A program made the position numbers and the translations under genes. Shown one piece after another: positions 1 to 53,051 of a stretch of DNA of 64,000 nt. Source of the DNA: Pterobdella sp. o SKG-2022 (taxonomy: Eukaryota > Annelida > Clitellata > Hirudinida > Piscicolidae); contig OZ038321.1 in the NCBI GenBank assembly GCA_964035795.1, forward strand, positions 1,074,030 through 1,138,029. The letters are read 5' to 3'. Numbering within the stretch: the first letter of the stretch is position 1; the number at the start of each line of letters is the position of its first letter. Under the pieces are notes generated by a model. It was not told the DNA's origin and ran no database searches. It saw only the letters and a list, made by a program, of their open reading frames with translations.

Positions 1-2030
1 TTCGAATTTTTTCATGTAAAACACTTGTGTGTTTTTTTGAAAAAATTTGAATTGTGCAAAATAAATTCTTTTCATAACTTTTTTCTCATCGTTGCATCAA
101 ACGTTTGCACGTTTCGGAACGAGTTTTGTTTCTTTTAAAGTTTTTCAATTGTCACACTCAGCAGTTTTTTCAAATTTCATTTTTTTTTGAATTTTTTCTG
201 AACGTATTTCTCAAGTTAATTTTCTTTTTAGATTCATATAGCGTAAAATTCATGGGTAAAGTCGCAAAAATATTTCAATGACGTAAGATCAATTATTCTT
301 GCGCCAAAAACTCTGTTTAGTGTGGTGTTTTGTTAGTTGAAGAAATTTTTTAATTTCACAATTTCTAGCTTTATCTTTTTTTATTTTGATTCATATTTTA
401 GTTCGATTTAATTATTTCCATTCGCACTAAATGACAAAACACAAAAATACTTAGTTTATCTCAAAAAAAAAAAAATTTTTAATTATTTTCCCAAAACTTT
501 TTCAAAATAATCTTTTTAATCACAATAAATTCATTGTTCATTTACTGCAAATCGGATTTTCTCCCACAATGTCCTGTTTAAAAATTAAAATTTCATTTTA
601 TTTCGATTTTTCACAGTTAAAATACATTTAGATATTATATATATCTCCATATGACCCCTTAAGCTGTGCAAAAATAAAAATAAAACAATTTTTAGTTAAG
701 TCATTTTCCTCATTATTTAAATTTGAAAATGTTTACGTCGAATTATGGAAGAATTATGGAGTTGTTTTCCACTTTTTAAAACCATGTTAATTTTATGTAA
801 ACTCACTATTCTACTGTATCATGGCTCGAAAAAACTCTTTTAAACAGCAAAAGTCATGTGAACCAAATGAAAAAAGACCAATTCTTGATGCAACCTGCAT
901 AATTGGTGTGCTTATTTTAAAAGTCTTTCAATGGCCTTATATAAAAAATAATATTCATGAATGGGATATGAAAAGGATATGGAATCCTATGGCCTGGAAA
1001 ATGCGGATCCACTCAATAGAGCTGAGTGGAGTAAGTGTATTAGCCGACTGCTGTAGCTTCCAGGTACTGGGACGCCTACAACAGTATAATCTATTATGAA
1101 TATATAAAAAATTAGACTCATGATTTCTAGTTTACAAAATTTCATGTGTTTTTACAGTTGAATATTTATTTCATGTTTAAATTTCTAGCAAATAATTTGT
1201 TTATTTTTTCCATTTATTATTCATGTTTTTATGAGCAAATTGACTGATTTTAACCTTCTTCAAATAATCCCAAAAAAACTTTGAAATAACAATTTTTTAG
1301 AGGGAATCACCATTTTTTGGAAGTTTTGAGCTCAAGATTAATTTTTATGATTCATACAAAGCATTTTTAAAAACGTAAAATTCTCTTTCAAAAAATGTTT
1401 TCAAGAATAAAAAATTCAAATTTTTGATGTTCAAACCATCACTTCTTTGTTTAAATAAAAAAATTTGTACATAAAAACAATTTTTTTGCCAATATGTAAA
1501 ACAAAACCTTTTGAGAATAATTGCTTTGATGTCACGACAAACCAACAAAAAATTAATTAATTTTTCCATATTTTTTTATAGAAAATAACTCCAAATTAGT
1601 TTTTCACGAATTCAAATCTATTGCAAAACATTGCAGTTTTGGAACATTTTTGATTGAATGAAGAAAATTTCCATAAAATTTTAAATATTTTTGATCAAAT
1701 TTGACAAATCTTTCATGAAATTTAACAATTTTCAATCAAGTTTTAAAGAAATTTTTATTAAATTTGAAAAATTCAAAACTCAGAAAATTATTCTCAAACC
1801 TCAAAAAAAATCTCTATGAATCGTGTTCCATTTTGGATAAGACAACACCAGTATTAGATTCTAATTTGATTTGTACCACACACTTTGTTTGTTGCTACGT
1901 AATCTGTGTTTTTAGTCAATATACTTATTATTTTAAAAAAACTTCAATTTATGATTAAAATGAGGTTTAGTTCATGTAACAGTTCATTTGAATGAAAAAT
2001 ATCTTATCAGCTGATATCACGAGCATCATC

Positions 2031-2108
2031 ACCATTATTATCACCAGCATCATCCTCATCAGCATCATCATCTTTATTACCAGCATCATTATCATCATCA
2101 TCAGCATT
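2031..2108. repeat. imperfect (ATC)n microsatellite
   Basis: Imperfect repeats of CATCATCACC/CAGCATCATC type over about 80 bases. No coding context. Confidence 0.7.
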
Positions 2109-4316
2109 CTAAATTAATGTAAAGGTAAAAACTGAAAACTTCAATAAAAAAAGCTGGGGTGGTTTTTTGAAGAATACTCGATAAAATAAAAGGCTTCAAG
2201 GATTCAACAGACAACTTTGCATATTTTGATATATCAAAAAACATTCGAAAACACATTTTTATCGATTTTAATTAATTTAAATTATAAATAGCAACATATA
2301 ATTGTATAAAAATAAATTCATGAAAAAATCGGAATATGTCAGTAATTAGCCTAAAAATATGACCCAAAAAAAACCGATAATTTTTGAGTTTTTTATTGGC
2401 ACGAATCTTTTCGATATATTTCCATGTCATCACCAGGTGGTTATTCTATAATTTCGTTTTTCACACAAAAATATATATTTTTTATATATATATACTAAGA
2501 TTCATAGCTTGTTCACTTCACTTGAACTTTGAATTTCATGTGGTTGTTGTTCATATCAATAAAAGATTTTAAAAAAAAAATTTCTTGCTTTTTCATTCAT
2601 TAGTTCTTTGTGTACGCCATCACTCATCGTCGGTTTTTTTGGCACCAGGCACCTTCAAATCCTTCCACCCACCACCTCATGCTTGTGTTCCCATATTCAA
2701 TAATAGGTCTATCTTGTGCCTTTATAACAGATTTCCTAAAAGCAATATTTATCTCAAAAAAATCAAAATTTATTTTTATATTTGAAAATTTGAACAAAGT
2801 AAACAAACTTAGACAAAATCTTAATTTAATGTAAAAGAGCTTTGAAACGATAAGACAAAAAGCTTTAAACCTGTTCTTAGAGGGTATCTAATGTACCATT
2901 AGTAGATTATTTTTGTTTCATAGAATCGGTCTTTTTGATAATAACTTTTTTTTTATTGTTATTCTTATTATTGTTTTTTATTTTGTTTTCTATTATTATT
3001 TTTTTTATGTTTTATTTCGTTTTTCAAAGGTACAACATAAGATATATTTTGTATAGATCGATATAAAAATTCCTCACTTCCGAAGATAATAATGATTACA
3101 TCTCAATTTATTTTTTTTAAATTTAAATAATAAAAAAATATTTTTTTATTATTTTTGCACTTCTGTTTAAAGCTTAGTGGTTTTTGACAAGCATTATTAA
3201 AATTTTTCTATTGTTTCCCGAAAAGATTTATTTTACTCCATAATTTTTCATCTATTATTTTTGCTAGTTTATTTAATTTTTATTTTTTAGGAACACTTTG
3301 AAAAATTTTTTTTTATATTAAAAAAAAATTTTCAAGTTTTTCATTCTTTTACATTTTTAAGCATGTTTTCAACTTTCAATTTTTTTTTTTTATTTACTTT
3401 TAATGAATACAAACATAAAAAAATTTTTTTTTTAAATATATAAAAAAAGTTGTTAAAAAATTGAGAAAAATTACGATGCTGGTTTTATAAATTAGTTTTT
3501 CATAAAATTTCAAACATCTCAATCATAGTTATGCGAAAATATTTTTTTTTTAAATTTGAGCAATAATTCGTTTTTATAAAATTAAATTCGAAATATTTTT
3601 ACAGAATAAAATTGAATGGCTATTAGTTTTTACATTTCAGATTAACATTTCAGCAAGTATTATTGAATTCATTCTTTTTTTTTTTTTGTTTATTTATTTT
3701 TTTTTTTTCCAAGTTTATTTCGATGTTTTTTTGATGAAAATCAGTTCTAAAATTAAAAAATAGTACTCATATGAATAATTAATATTTTATACAGTGAGAT
3801 AATAGCATTACACTATTTTTCCATCAATTTTTCAATCCAGCCAAAGTGGGCCTCAATATTTATTGAAAAAATTTTCATTATTTTGGGTGAAAAATTTTTA
3901 TCGATCAAAGTTTCAATTGAAAACCAGTTTTATGAAAATTTTTAATAGAATCAGGTGAGATTCTATTGGTTTTCAATAGGGAAAGATTTAAATTGACGCA
4001 AACGGTAATAAAAATAATGGGAAATAATTTGGAAAAACTAAAAAAAATTTAAAATAACGTTTTAAAAAAATTTATTTCATTCACTAATTAAATAAAATAT
4101 TATAAATTTGGGAAATAAAATAAAATTGATGAAATCTACTAACAACTAATTGGTTAATTAAAAAAAGAGTTTTGTTTGAAAAGTAAAAAATTTACTTTTA
4201 TAATTTAGAATTATTTTAGCTCAGCCCAAAACCAGAAAACGATTAAAAAATGTATTACAGCTAGAAACACGCAAAAAAATTAACATGATTTTCAATAAAA
4301 ACCATCCAATAATGAT

Positions 4317-4480
4317 AAAGAAAAAAAAATAAATCAAAATAAAAAAAATAAATCAAAATAAAAAAAATAAATCAAAATAAAAAAAATAAATCAAAATAAA
4401 AAAAATAAATCAAAATAAAAAAAATAAATCAAAATAAAAAAAATAAATCAGAATAAAAAAAATAAATCAAAAAACTTCGT
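4317..4480. repeat. 19-bp tandem repeat array
   Basis: The segment TAAATCAAAATAAAAAAAA recurs with an exact 19-base period (TAAATC at 4330, 4349, 4368 and so on) for about seven to eight units, one with a single change (CAGAAT). The array abuts a minus-strand copy of the dispersed ACGAAG motif family at about 4470-4490, which suggests it is an internal part of that element. Confidence 0.85.
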
Positions 4481-4841
4481 GCCAATAAAAAATTCAAATA
4501 TTACTCTGTTTTTCTGAGTCACTTCAATATAAAGCTTATTAGCATTTATGAATATGATAGCTAGATAGCATTACTTTTTTTTACTTCAATTAAAACACAG
4601 ATTTTAGTTTTGCGTGTTTTTTTGCAATCATTTTGAGACTCGTTTTTAACAAGATTGCAGGAATGTTTGGTATATTCGAGAATAAAAACGAATAATGTTG
4701 AAAGAAAAGTGGATTATTACATAATTTCAATTTAAACAAAAACCATAAAATTGTTTTTTACTGATGCATAAAAATATAAAATTTGAAATATTTTTAGTAA
4801 AAAATAAACTAAAGTTTGTGAAATTCATCCACATTTTAACA

Positions 4842-4925
4842 CATGGAGTAGCACCCTATGAAACCAATCAATTGCGCAACCGAAATCCCAGGTAGGAGAG
4901 ATCAAATGGTCGACTTAATTACTTT
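4842..4925 (+). mobile_element. SINE body fragment (GGAGTAGCACCC family)
   Basis: Begins ACATGGAGTAGCACCCTATG and ends with GGTCGACTTAATTAC. It aligns base for base, with a few changes, to 31235-31316, and less closely to the body of the minus-strand SINE at 7750-7907. It also resembles the flank of the TTAC array near 50447. The element lacks a tRNA-like head here, so it is 5' truncated. The 3' end CTTA(A)TTAC is the degenerate seed of the CTTA tail seen in other copies. Confidence 0.7.
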
Positions 4926-4954
4926 CAAAAGCTTGATATTAGAAGCTTATTTAG

Positions 4955-5060
4955 ATAAAGAAACACATTTATGCCAAGTTCGAAGTTCTTCTATACTCAC
5001 AGCCGTCCTGCGTTCGATGTTGTTAATTGATAGTCGAATCTTTCCATCATAAGCTATACT
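4955..5060 (-). mobile_element. LINE ORF2 C-terminal fragment, weak
   Basis: On the minus strand this reads with INNIERRTAVSIEELRTW, which resembles the GRR..NNIERRT...EELR region at the C-terminus of the non-LTR element whose better copy lies at 22455-22960. Short and diverged; it could be chance similarity in an A/T-rich background. Confidence 0.35.
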
Positions 5061-6802
5061 TGTTGAGGAACAAGTTGTAATTATATAAAAATTTTCCATA
5101 GAACATTAATTTGAGAAATTTTAATACATTTATTGTAATATAAGCTATAATTTCCAGTAAGTATTCTAAAAAAAATTCTAAAAATATTCTAAAAAAAGCG
5201 TGGTCTTACCATAAAGCATTAGCCTAATCAAAGTTTTATTCTCAATAAATGCATTAAAAGACATTCAAATTGATGTTTTATAAATAATTGCTATATTAAA
5301 AACGCATAAAATGTCTCTGAAATAATTATATTTCAGTTATATGGGATATATTTGTAAAAGAAATTATTATCAGAAAAAGAAATTAAAGAAAAATCTGATA
5401 CCCAATATGGCGGCTCGGGAATAACTTTAGTTTTAGTTAAAAAAAATTTTTTTTGATTTTTTTGAAAAGTTGCAAAAGCTTTTTTTACAAATTCAACAAA
5501 ATGAAAAGTAAAAAGTTTTTGACACGTGTTGAATTCGTCAAATATTTTTTGAAGTTTGATTAACTTTTGATTTATTTTAAGCAAAATGAATTAATGTATT
5601 GCAAAATAAAGTTTTGAATTTTATATTAATAACTTTTTATACCTCAAAAATGAAAACAAATTACACGGCTTAGCACCACTTTAAGCCAAGAAAAGTGAAA
5701 AATGGCGCCAAAAAATGAATTCAACTTCTGCTAGTTTTCATCCAAAAATCCGCGTTTATGCTTAATCTTCTTGTTTAAACTTATGTGCAAATCTTGTATT
5801 ATCTGCGCAAAGTTTCTAGTTATTGTATAGTTTGAAAAGTTAAAGATAATTCTAAAGAAATCCTGTTACTCAAAGTTAAGTCATAATTATCATATATAAG
5901 ATTTATTATCAATTAATAATTATGACCATTTTTATTTTATTTTTATTGTTAAAACATGATAAGCTTCAGAATAATAAATGAATTAATTTTTTTTTTTCCA
6001 ATTTTTCGAAAATATTTTCTATTTTTTTTGAAAACACACTGCACTGCCTAGTATTTCAAATGACGAACCACCAAATACCAGCTTTCACAACTTTTGTGGC
6101 AGAATTAAATAAAAATGATTTTTGAACTTTTGAAACTTCAAAACAATGACAAACTTCAAAGTGAAGAGTTGTTTTTAAATCAAAAGTGACGCAAAATGAA
6201 TGTCTTCAAAATTTTCAAATATCACAAAAAAAATACTTATAACATAGTTTCCAACCAATAAAAAGCTTACAAAACATCAGCAGCCGTTGATGGGGGCATA
6301 AAAAATGGAATACTTTAACGGAAATCGTTTTTTAAAATATTTTTATTTATAACATTAGTGTTAACAAAAAATTATCAAAATATCTTTGGATTATTACTCA
6401 ATTACTGCGAATAAAAAGTATTTGCTAAAACAGCTTTTGTTCATAAATTATTTATTATGATAAAATATATTCAATTATTTTTCCTTTGTCTTATAATTAT
6501 TATGGAAAAAATTCATTCAAATAACCTCATGTAAAGGAGTAAAATTAACAATGAGAATAATCTCATAGTAATAATAACAATAACCTCATTAATAATAATA
6601 ATTATAATAACAATAATAATTTATTAATAAAAAAAAACTTCATAATAATTCTAATACTAACATAGTAATAAAACCATAACAACATGATGATATTAATAAT
6701 AATAATAGCCCCATAATAACAACAATAATCTCTCACACTCCACCCCCCCCATTCAACAGTCCCTGCAGATATTGAAGGTTGTCTCGATGGAATCCCTAAC
6801 CA

Positions 6803-45711
<38,909 letters not shown>

Positions 45712-45779
45712 ATTTTATTTCTTCTTAATATCTCTTGAGCTTGTAAACCCTGCTAGCTTATTCGTAATTACGGGTTTTC

Positions 45780-45978
45780 AAATGAATATAATTTCAGAAC
45801 ACTAGTAAGTTTATTAAGATACGAAGCTTTTCGTTATCAACGTAACATTTTCAAGTATGAGAAACCATTTTATAAAACTGTTTTATAAAATGGTTTCTCA
45901 TACTTGAAAATGTTACGTTGATAACGAAAAGCTTCGTATCTTAATAAACTTACTAGTGTTCTGAAATTATATTCATTT
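45780..45978. repeat. near-perfect palindrome, 99-bp arms
   Basis: Left arm 45780-45878, one-base centre at 45879, right arm 45880-45978. I compared the arms base by base and found no mismatch. It begins 68 bases after the receptor stop, so it would lie in the 3' UTR. AATAAA occurs at 45943-45948 on + and symmetrically at 45810-45815 on -. The arms include ACGAAGCTTTTCGTTATCAA, linking the palindrome to the dispersed ACGAAG family. Confidence 0.95.
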
Positions 45979-47904
45979 TACGGTTTGGCTTTTGAAAAAA
46001 TCATTATGTTGGGTTTTCAATTTTTTCCAATCATTTCTACGCTTCAATGCTTCTCAATTGATCGAACCGACCTGACAATCAATACACTTTGACTGCTACT
46101 TGACTAATGTTGTGAAATTTGGCAGAATAATAATTTTTAAGTTCTATTTATAGCACAATGTTTTGGGTATCTTTGGTGACAAAATGTTATTTCGTGTTTC
46201 ACTTTTAAACGTTTTACTGATATCAACTTTCGACCCAAAATTAATATTTTTTTGTTTTGCACAACGGTTTCAAGCTGATTTCCGGCGTTTAAAATTATTA
46301 ATATTATTGTTTTTATTGTTGTTATTATTATTTTTATTTTTAGTAGTTCCATCGTCATTATCATTACTTTTATTATTTCTATTGTTTTTATTATTTTGTT
46401 ATTAGCGTTTAAACCTTAAAACAGTAGCGATAAAAAAGATACTTGGACACGTGATTAAACGAAGCATTGTGATTCGCCACGGAGTTTCCGTCAAAAATTC
46501 GTCATGAAGGCATTTTATGGAGGTCCAATAGGGGAGAAGGTGCAGAAAAATTGCTCTACTCAGAAAAAACTCTTCAAATTGTTACCCCTTGACCGATTTT
46601 TGGATTAGTGAAACCGGAAAAAGATGAAACTTCATGGTGTTTTGGAGATGTTTATGGTGTTTTTAGGATGGATTTGAGATACAGAGGTTGAAATATCGAG
46701 TCTTTAAATGATTTTAAAAATTTTGGCTGATACTCATAAATAATATTTTGATTTTTAAAATACATTTTTTTTCATTATTATTGTAATACATCAGTAAATC
46801 GAAAACCACTCATTGTGACTATTAATAATTAACTTATATATATATCTTTGTTTCCCTGGTACTCCTTTATTTCTACTGAGGCATTCAACCGCTTGATAGA
46901 GCTTTATTTGAAATTGAAACTCACTGAAACTTATATATGCGTGTATTTATCGATCCAAGTGATAATGGTGAATTACTTCCAAGTTTACTTTTAGATTGAA
47001 GTAGACAATTACACTGAGGCATGAAAAATGATTGTTCACTATTATTTTTTTTAATTTTCCACTTAAAAATGTAAATTATGCTATTTTTTTTTCTAAAAAA
47101 TTTTTTTATTTGTCTATCAAATAACTTTAGAATATTTTCTTTTAAAATTATATTTTTTTTCTTTTGTTTTAATTATTTAAGAAATTGACCCAAATATAGT
47201 TATTTCATAACAGTTCTTCTTGCATATTTCATCAACGATAAAAGCAACTCTGAATCATTTAACATTCATTGACTGCAGTAGTATGTATGTTACTTAAGGT
47301 TTTTTTTTGAAAGTTCATTTGGCGCAGCAGTCTGCCCGCTAAGACGTTACCAAAATATGAATAAAATTTTGAAATTTGTTTTTTATTCATAATATAAAAT
47401 AGTTTTTACCTCTCATCGGAGATTTATTTTTAAAACTTATTAAAAAAATTTTAATTTATTTGAAAAAAATTTATTTAAGCGATTTTGCTTTCTATAAAAA
47501 ACGAATAATCAAAATAAAAAACTCATTTAGTTTTTTTGTATCAAAAAAATAATTTTGAGGAAGAAGTTAACTTTGTTGCTAATGTAGTGCTAGGCTAACG
47601 AAAGTTAACGGTTCGATTTGTGAAATTTATTATGGATTTTTGACAAAAAAAATTCAAAACCAGTTTTTTTTTATATAATTAATCACAAAAGTCTTTTCTA
47701 TACCAAGTTTTTGAGTTTTTTTTAAATTTCAACTTTAAATGTGACTTCCAATAAAATGTCAACAAATCTTTAACAGACAAGCTTCATCTTAAAATTTTAT
47801 TAACAAAAACAAAAATCTATTCGAGTTTTACTTCCAGAATACATGACGTCATTTTCTTAAGCTATATCACATAAAGATGTTGCCGATTTTGTAAGCCCCC
47901 ATTA

Positions 47905-48265
47905 CTGCGAGGGTGAGGGTGAGTTTTTAAAGGTGGTGGTAAGGTTTAGGAATGTGGTGGTGAGGTTCGTGAGAGTGGTGGTGAGGTTTGTGATGGTGGT
48001 GGTGAGGTTTGTGAGGGTGGTGGTGAGGTTTGCAAGAGTGGTGATGAGGTTTGCGAGGGTGAGGGTGAATTTGTGAAGGTGGTGGTAAGGTTTAGGAGTG
48101 TGATGGTGAGGTTTGTGAGAATGGTGGTGAGGTTCGTAAGAGTGGTGGTGAGGTTTGTGATGGTGGTGGTGAGGTTTGTGAGGGTGGTGTTAAGGTTTGC
48201 GAGGGTGAGGGTGAATTTGTGAAGATGGTGGTAAGGTTTAGGAGTGTGATGGTGAGGTTTGTGAA
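47905..48265 (+). repeat. G+T-rich minisatellite, about 21-bp unit, 146-bp higher-order period
   Basis: Variants of GAGGTTTGTGAGGGTGGTGG, about 17 units. A marker (GCGAGGGTGAGGGTGA) recurs at 47907, 48053 and 48199, exactly 146 bases apart, with matching variants between, so sets of seven units were duplicated as blocks. It lies on the expected 3' side of the CAP gene; the minus strand reads Pro/Ser/Thr-rich, but block length breaks frame. Confidence 0.9.
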
Positions 48266-48605
48266 CTATGGATGGGGGTGGGGATATGAGAAACAGACAC
48301 TAAACATTTGATAAAAGCCCACAAAGTTTTGTGAGAAAGTCCCAATTATCGCTCAAAAATAAGAGATTATGGAAGACTAATAATATCAAAAATAACAATA
48401 ACAAAAACAAAATAACAATAACAATAACCTCACATAACATTAAGATCAACAATGGTGGTTACTAATGTAACTTTTCAGATATCTATTTCTTATTGTAACG
48501 TTTTCTAAGGCTAACCTTATCGAGAGTTGTAGTTGTTAATTCTCAATAAATGTTTTGAAAATTTTTCTCATTTGATGTTTTTTTAGCATAAATAGTCAAA
48601 CTCAC

Positions 48606-51652
<3,047 letters not shown>

Positions 51653-52916
51653 CGTTCAGCCACTACATCTGCGCACTTCTGCGGTTTTTTATTGCCTACC
51701 ACGCTTGGAAACTCTGCGTGGGACTTTTCACTAATCGATTCTGTTTGCTAATGCATCTAGCATGATTGTAAATGAAAAGAATAAGAAAAATAATTTAAAA
51801 AATAATAAATAATAAAAATTATTTTAAAAAATAAAATTAATAATAATAATAATATAATAAAAGTATTAACAAAAAAATAATCTCAAAACAGAAACCTACA
51901 TAAAATTGACGATAATAACAAAAGAAATATTATTAATGAAGATAATAACAAAACAATAGAATCCTATTACCAAAAAATTTAATGTTATCTTCTTAATATA
52001 AGTGTTCTATTACTTGTCAATTAATCTAGATGGAGCTTTTCAACAGGTAAGTACCCTTGACCTTGTTTGACCTTGCATGAGATTTCTGAGTCAGTTTTGC
52101 TACTTGAAATTTGTTCTGAACGTCCAGATTTGGAAGAGTAATGTGATGACGTAACAAGTTTATGTCCTCCAATGATATAACTCGCCCAAAGTCTTCAGGG
52201 ACAGTTTTGTGAGTAAAGGATATTCGATTGGTGGATGAATAAGTTGGTTTTCAGTCTATTAATAACTTCATGAATACAAAATTAAATGACAATTAGTGAA
52301 GAAGAAATAAAAATTATGTTTAATGTTACCATTATAGAATAATTCAAGTTTTTTGTTTCAATTTTTATGATTTTTGATGAATTGTTTTCAACTCAGTGGA
52401 TTTCTGTACTGATGCTCCACTGAGACGATTAAAAATTTGAATAATTACAATTCAAAAGTTTATTAACTGAAGATCAAAAAAAATTTTGAAAAGCTTTTTT
52501 ATTGTTCAGTTTTAAGTATTTGATTTTAGTTGTTTTTGTAGAGGGATAATATAGTTATATGGAGTTAAGATCTTTTATATAATAGAAATAACAAAAAAAA
52601 ATTCTAAGTTAAAGCTTTTTGAAAATTACTTTCAATGTGTTCCAAAATTTAAAACAATGAACAAAATTGTAATTAGAATAATCAAAAAACTATTGAAAAA
52701 ACAAATGACAATAAATTATTTTATTCCTCATGTTGTTTTTATTAAAGTCATGAGCTGAAAACAGAATAATTTATTTGTCTTTTTTTCTAAGAAAAAATTT
52801 AAAATTTTTCGAAATTTCTTAGAATTTTCTCTAATTAGATATATATACCCATTTAAACATCTTTGTGTCTTTATTTTCTATGTACCTGTACCAATACAAT
52901 ATCGCTAGCAATAAGC
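51653..52916. promoter_or_regulatory. divergent intergenic region between CAP gene and UMPS
   Basis: About 1.26 kb separates the two start codons, which point away from each other, so the promoters of both genes should lie here. A/T-rich with AAT repeats around 51780-51960. I see no distinct promoter element. Confidence 0.4.
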
Positions 52917-53051
52917 ATGGAGTTAGAAGATTTGGCCAACAAACTTTATGATATCGACGCCATTAAGTTTGGAAATTTTACGCTAAAAAGTGGAATTTGG
53001 AGTCCGTTTTACTTTGATTTAAGAGTCATCGTCTCATACCCTGACATTTTG
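52917..53051 (+). CDS. UMPS: UMPS exon 1
   Basis: Residues 1-45, start [12 protein letters not shown]; donor TTG|GTGTGT, phase 0. Contains FGNFTLKSG and YFDLR of the OPRT N-terminus. Confidence 0.96.

Larger units (their letters stand above)
1..6802. other. upstream non-coding region, A+T-rich
   Basis: I see no convincing gene here. The stretch is dominated by A/T homopolymer runs. It contains an ATC-type microsatellite near 2031-2108, copies of a dispersed motif (ACGAAGCTTTTCGT family) near 2396 and 4470, a 19-bp tandem array at 4317-4480, a SINE body at 4842-4925 and a short LINE-like fragment at 4955-5060. AAT/ATA-rich simple sequence at about 6540-6730 lies just before the receptor's first identified exon. 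Open frames of 60-90 codons in this stretch are A/T-biased and show no domain. Confidence 0.6.
45712..48605. other. convergent intergenic region
   Basis: Lies between the receptor stop (+) and the last CAP exon found (-). Holds the palindrome (45780-45978), A/T-rich sequence and the G+T-rich minisatellite (47905-48265). It should contain the 3' end of the CAP gene, which I did not identify with confidence. Confidence 0.65.

Noticed and set aside
46137..46405. Overlapping ORFs on both strands after the palindrome
   Set aside because: Mostly ATT/TTA low-complexity translation; no domain and no link to the CAP gene phases.
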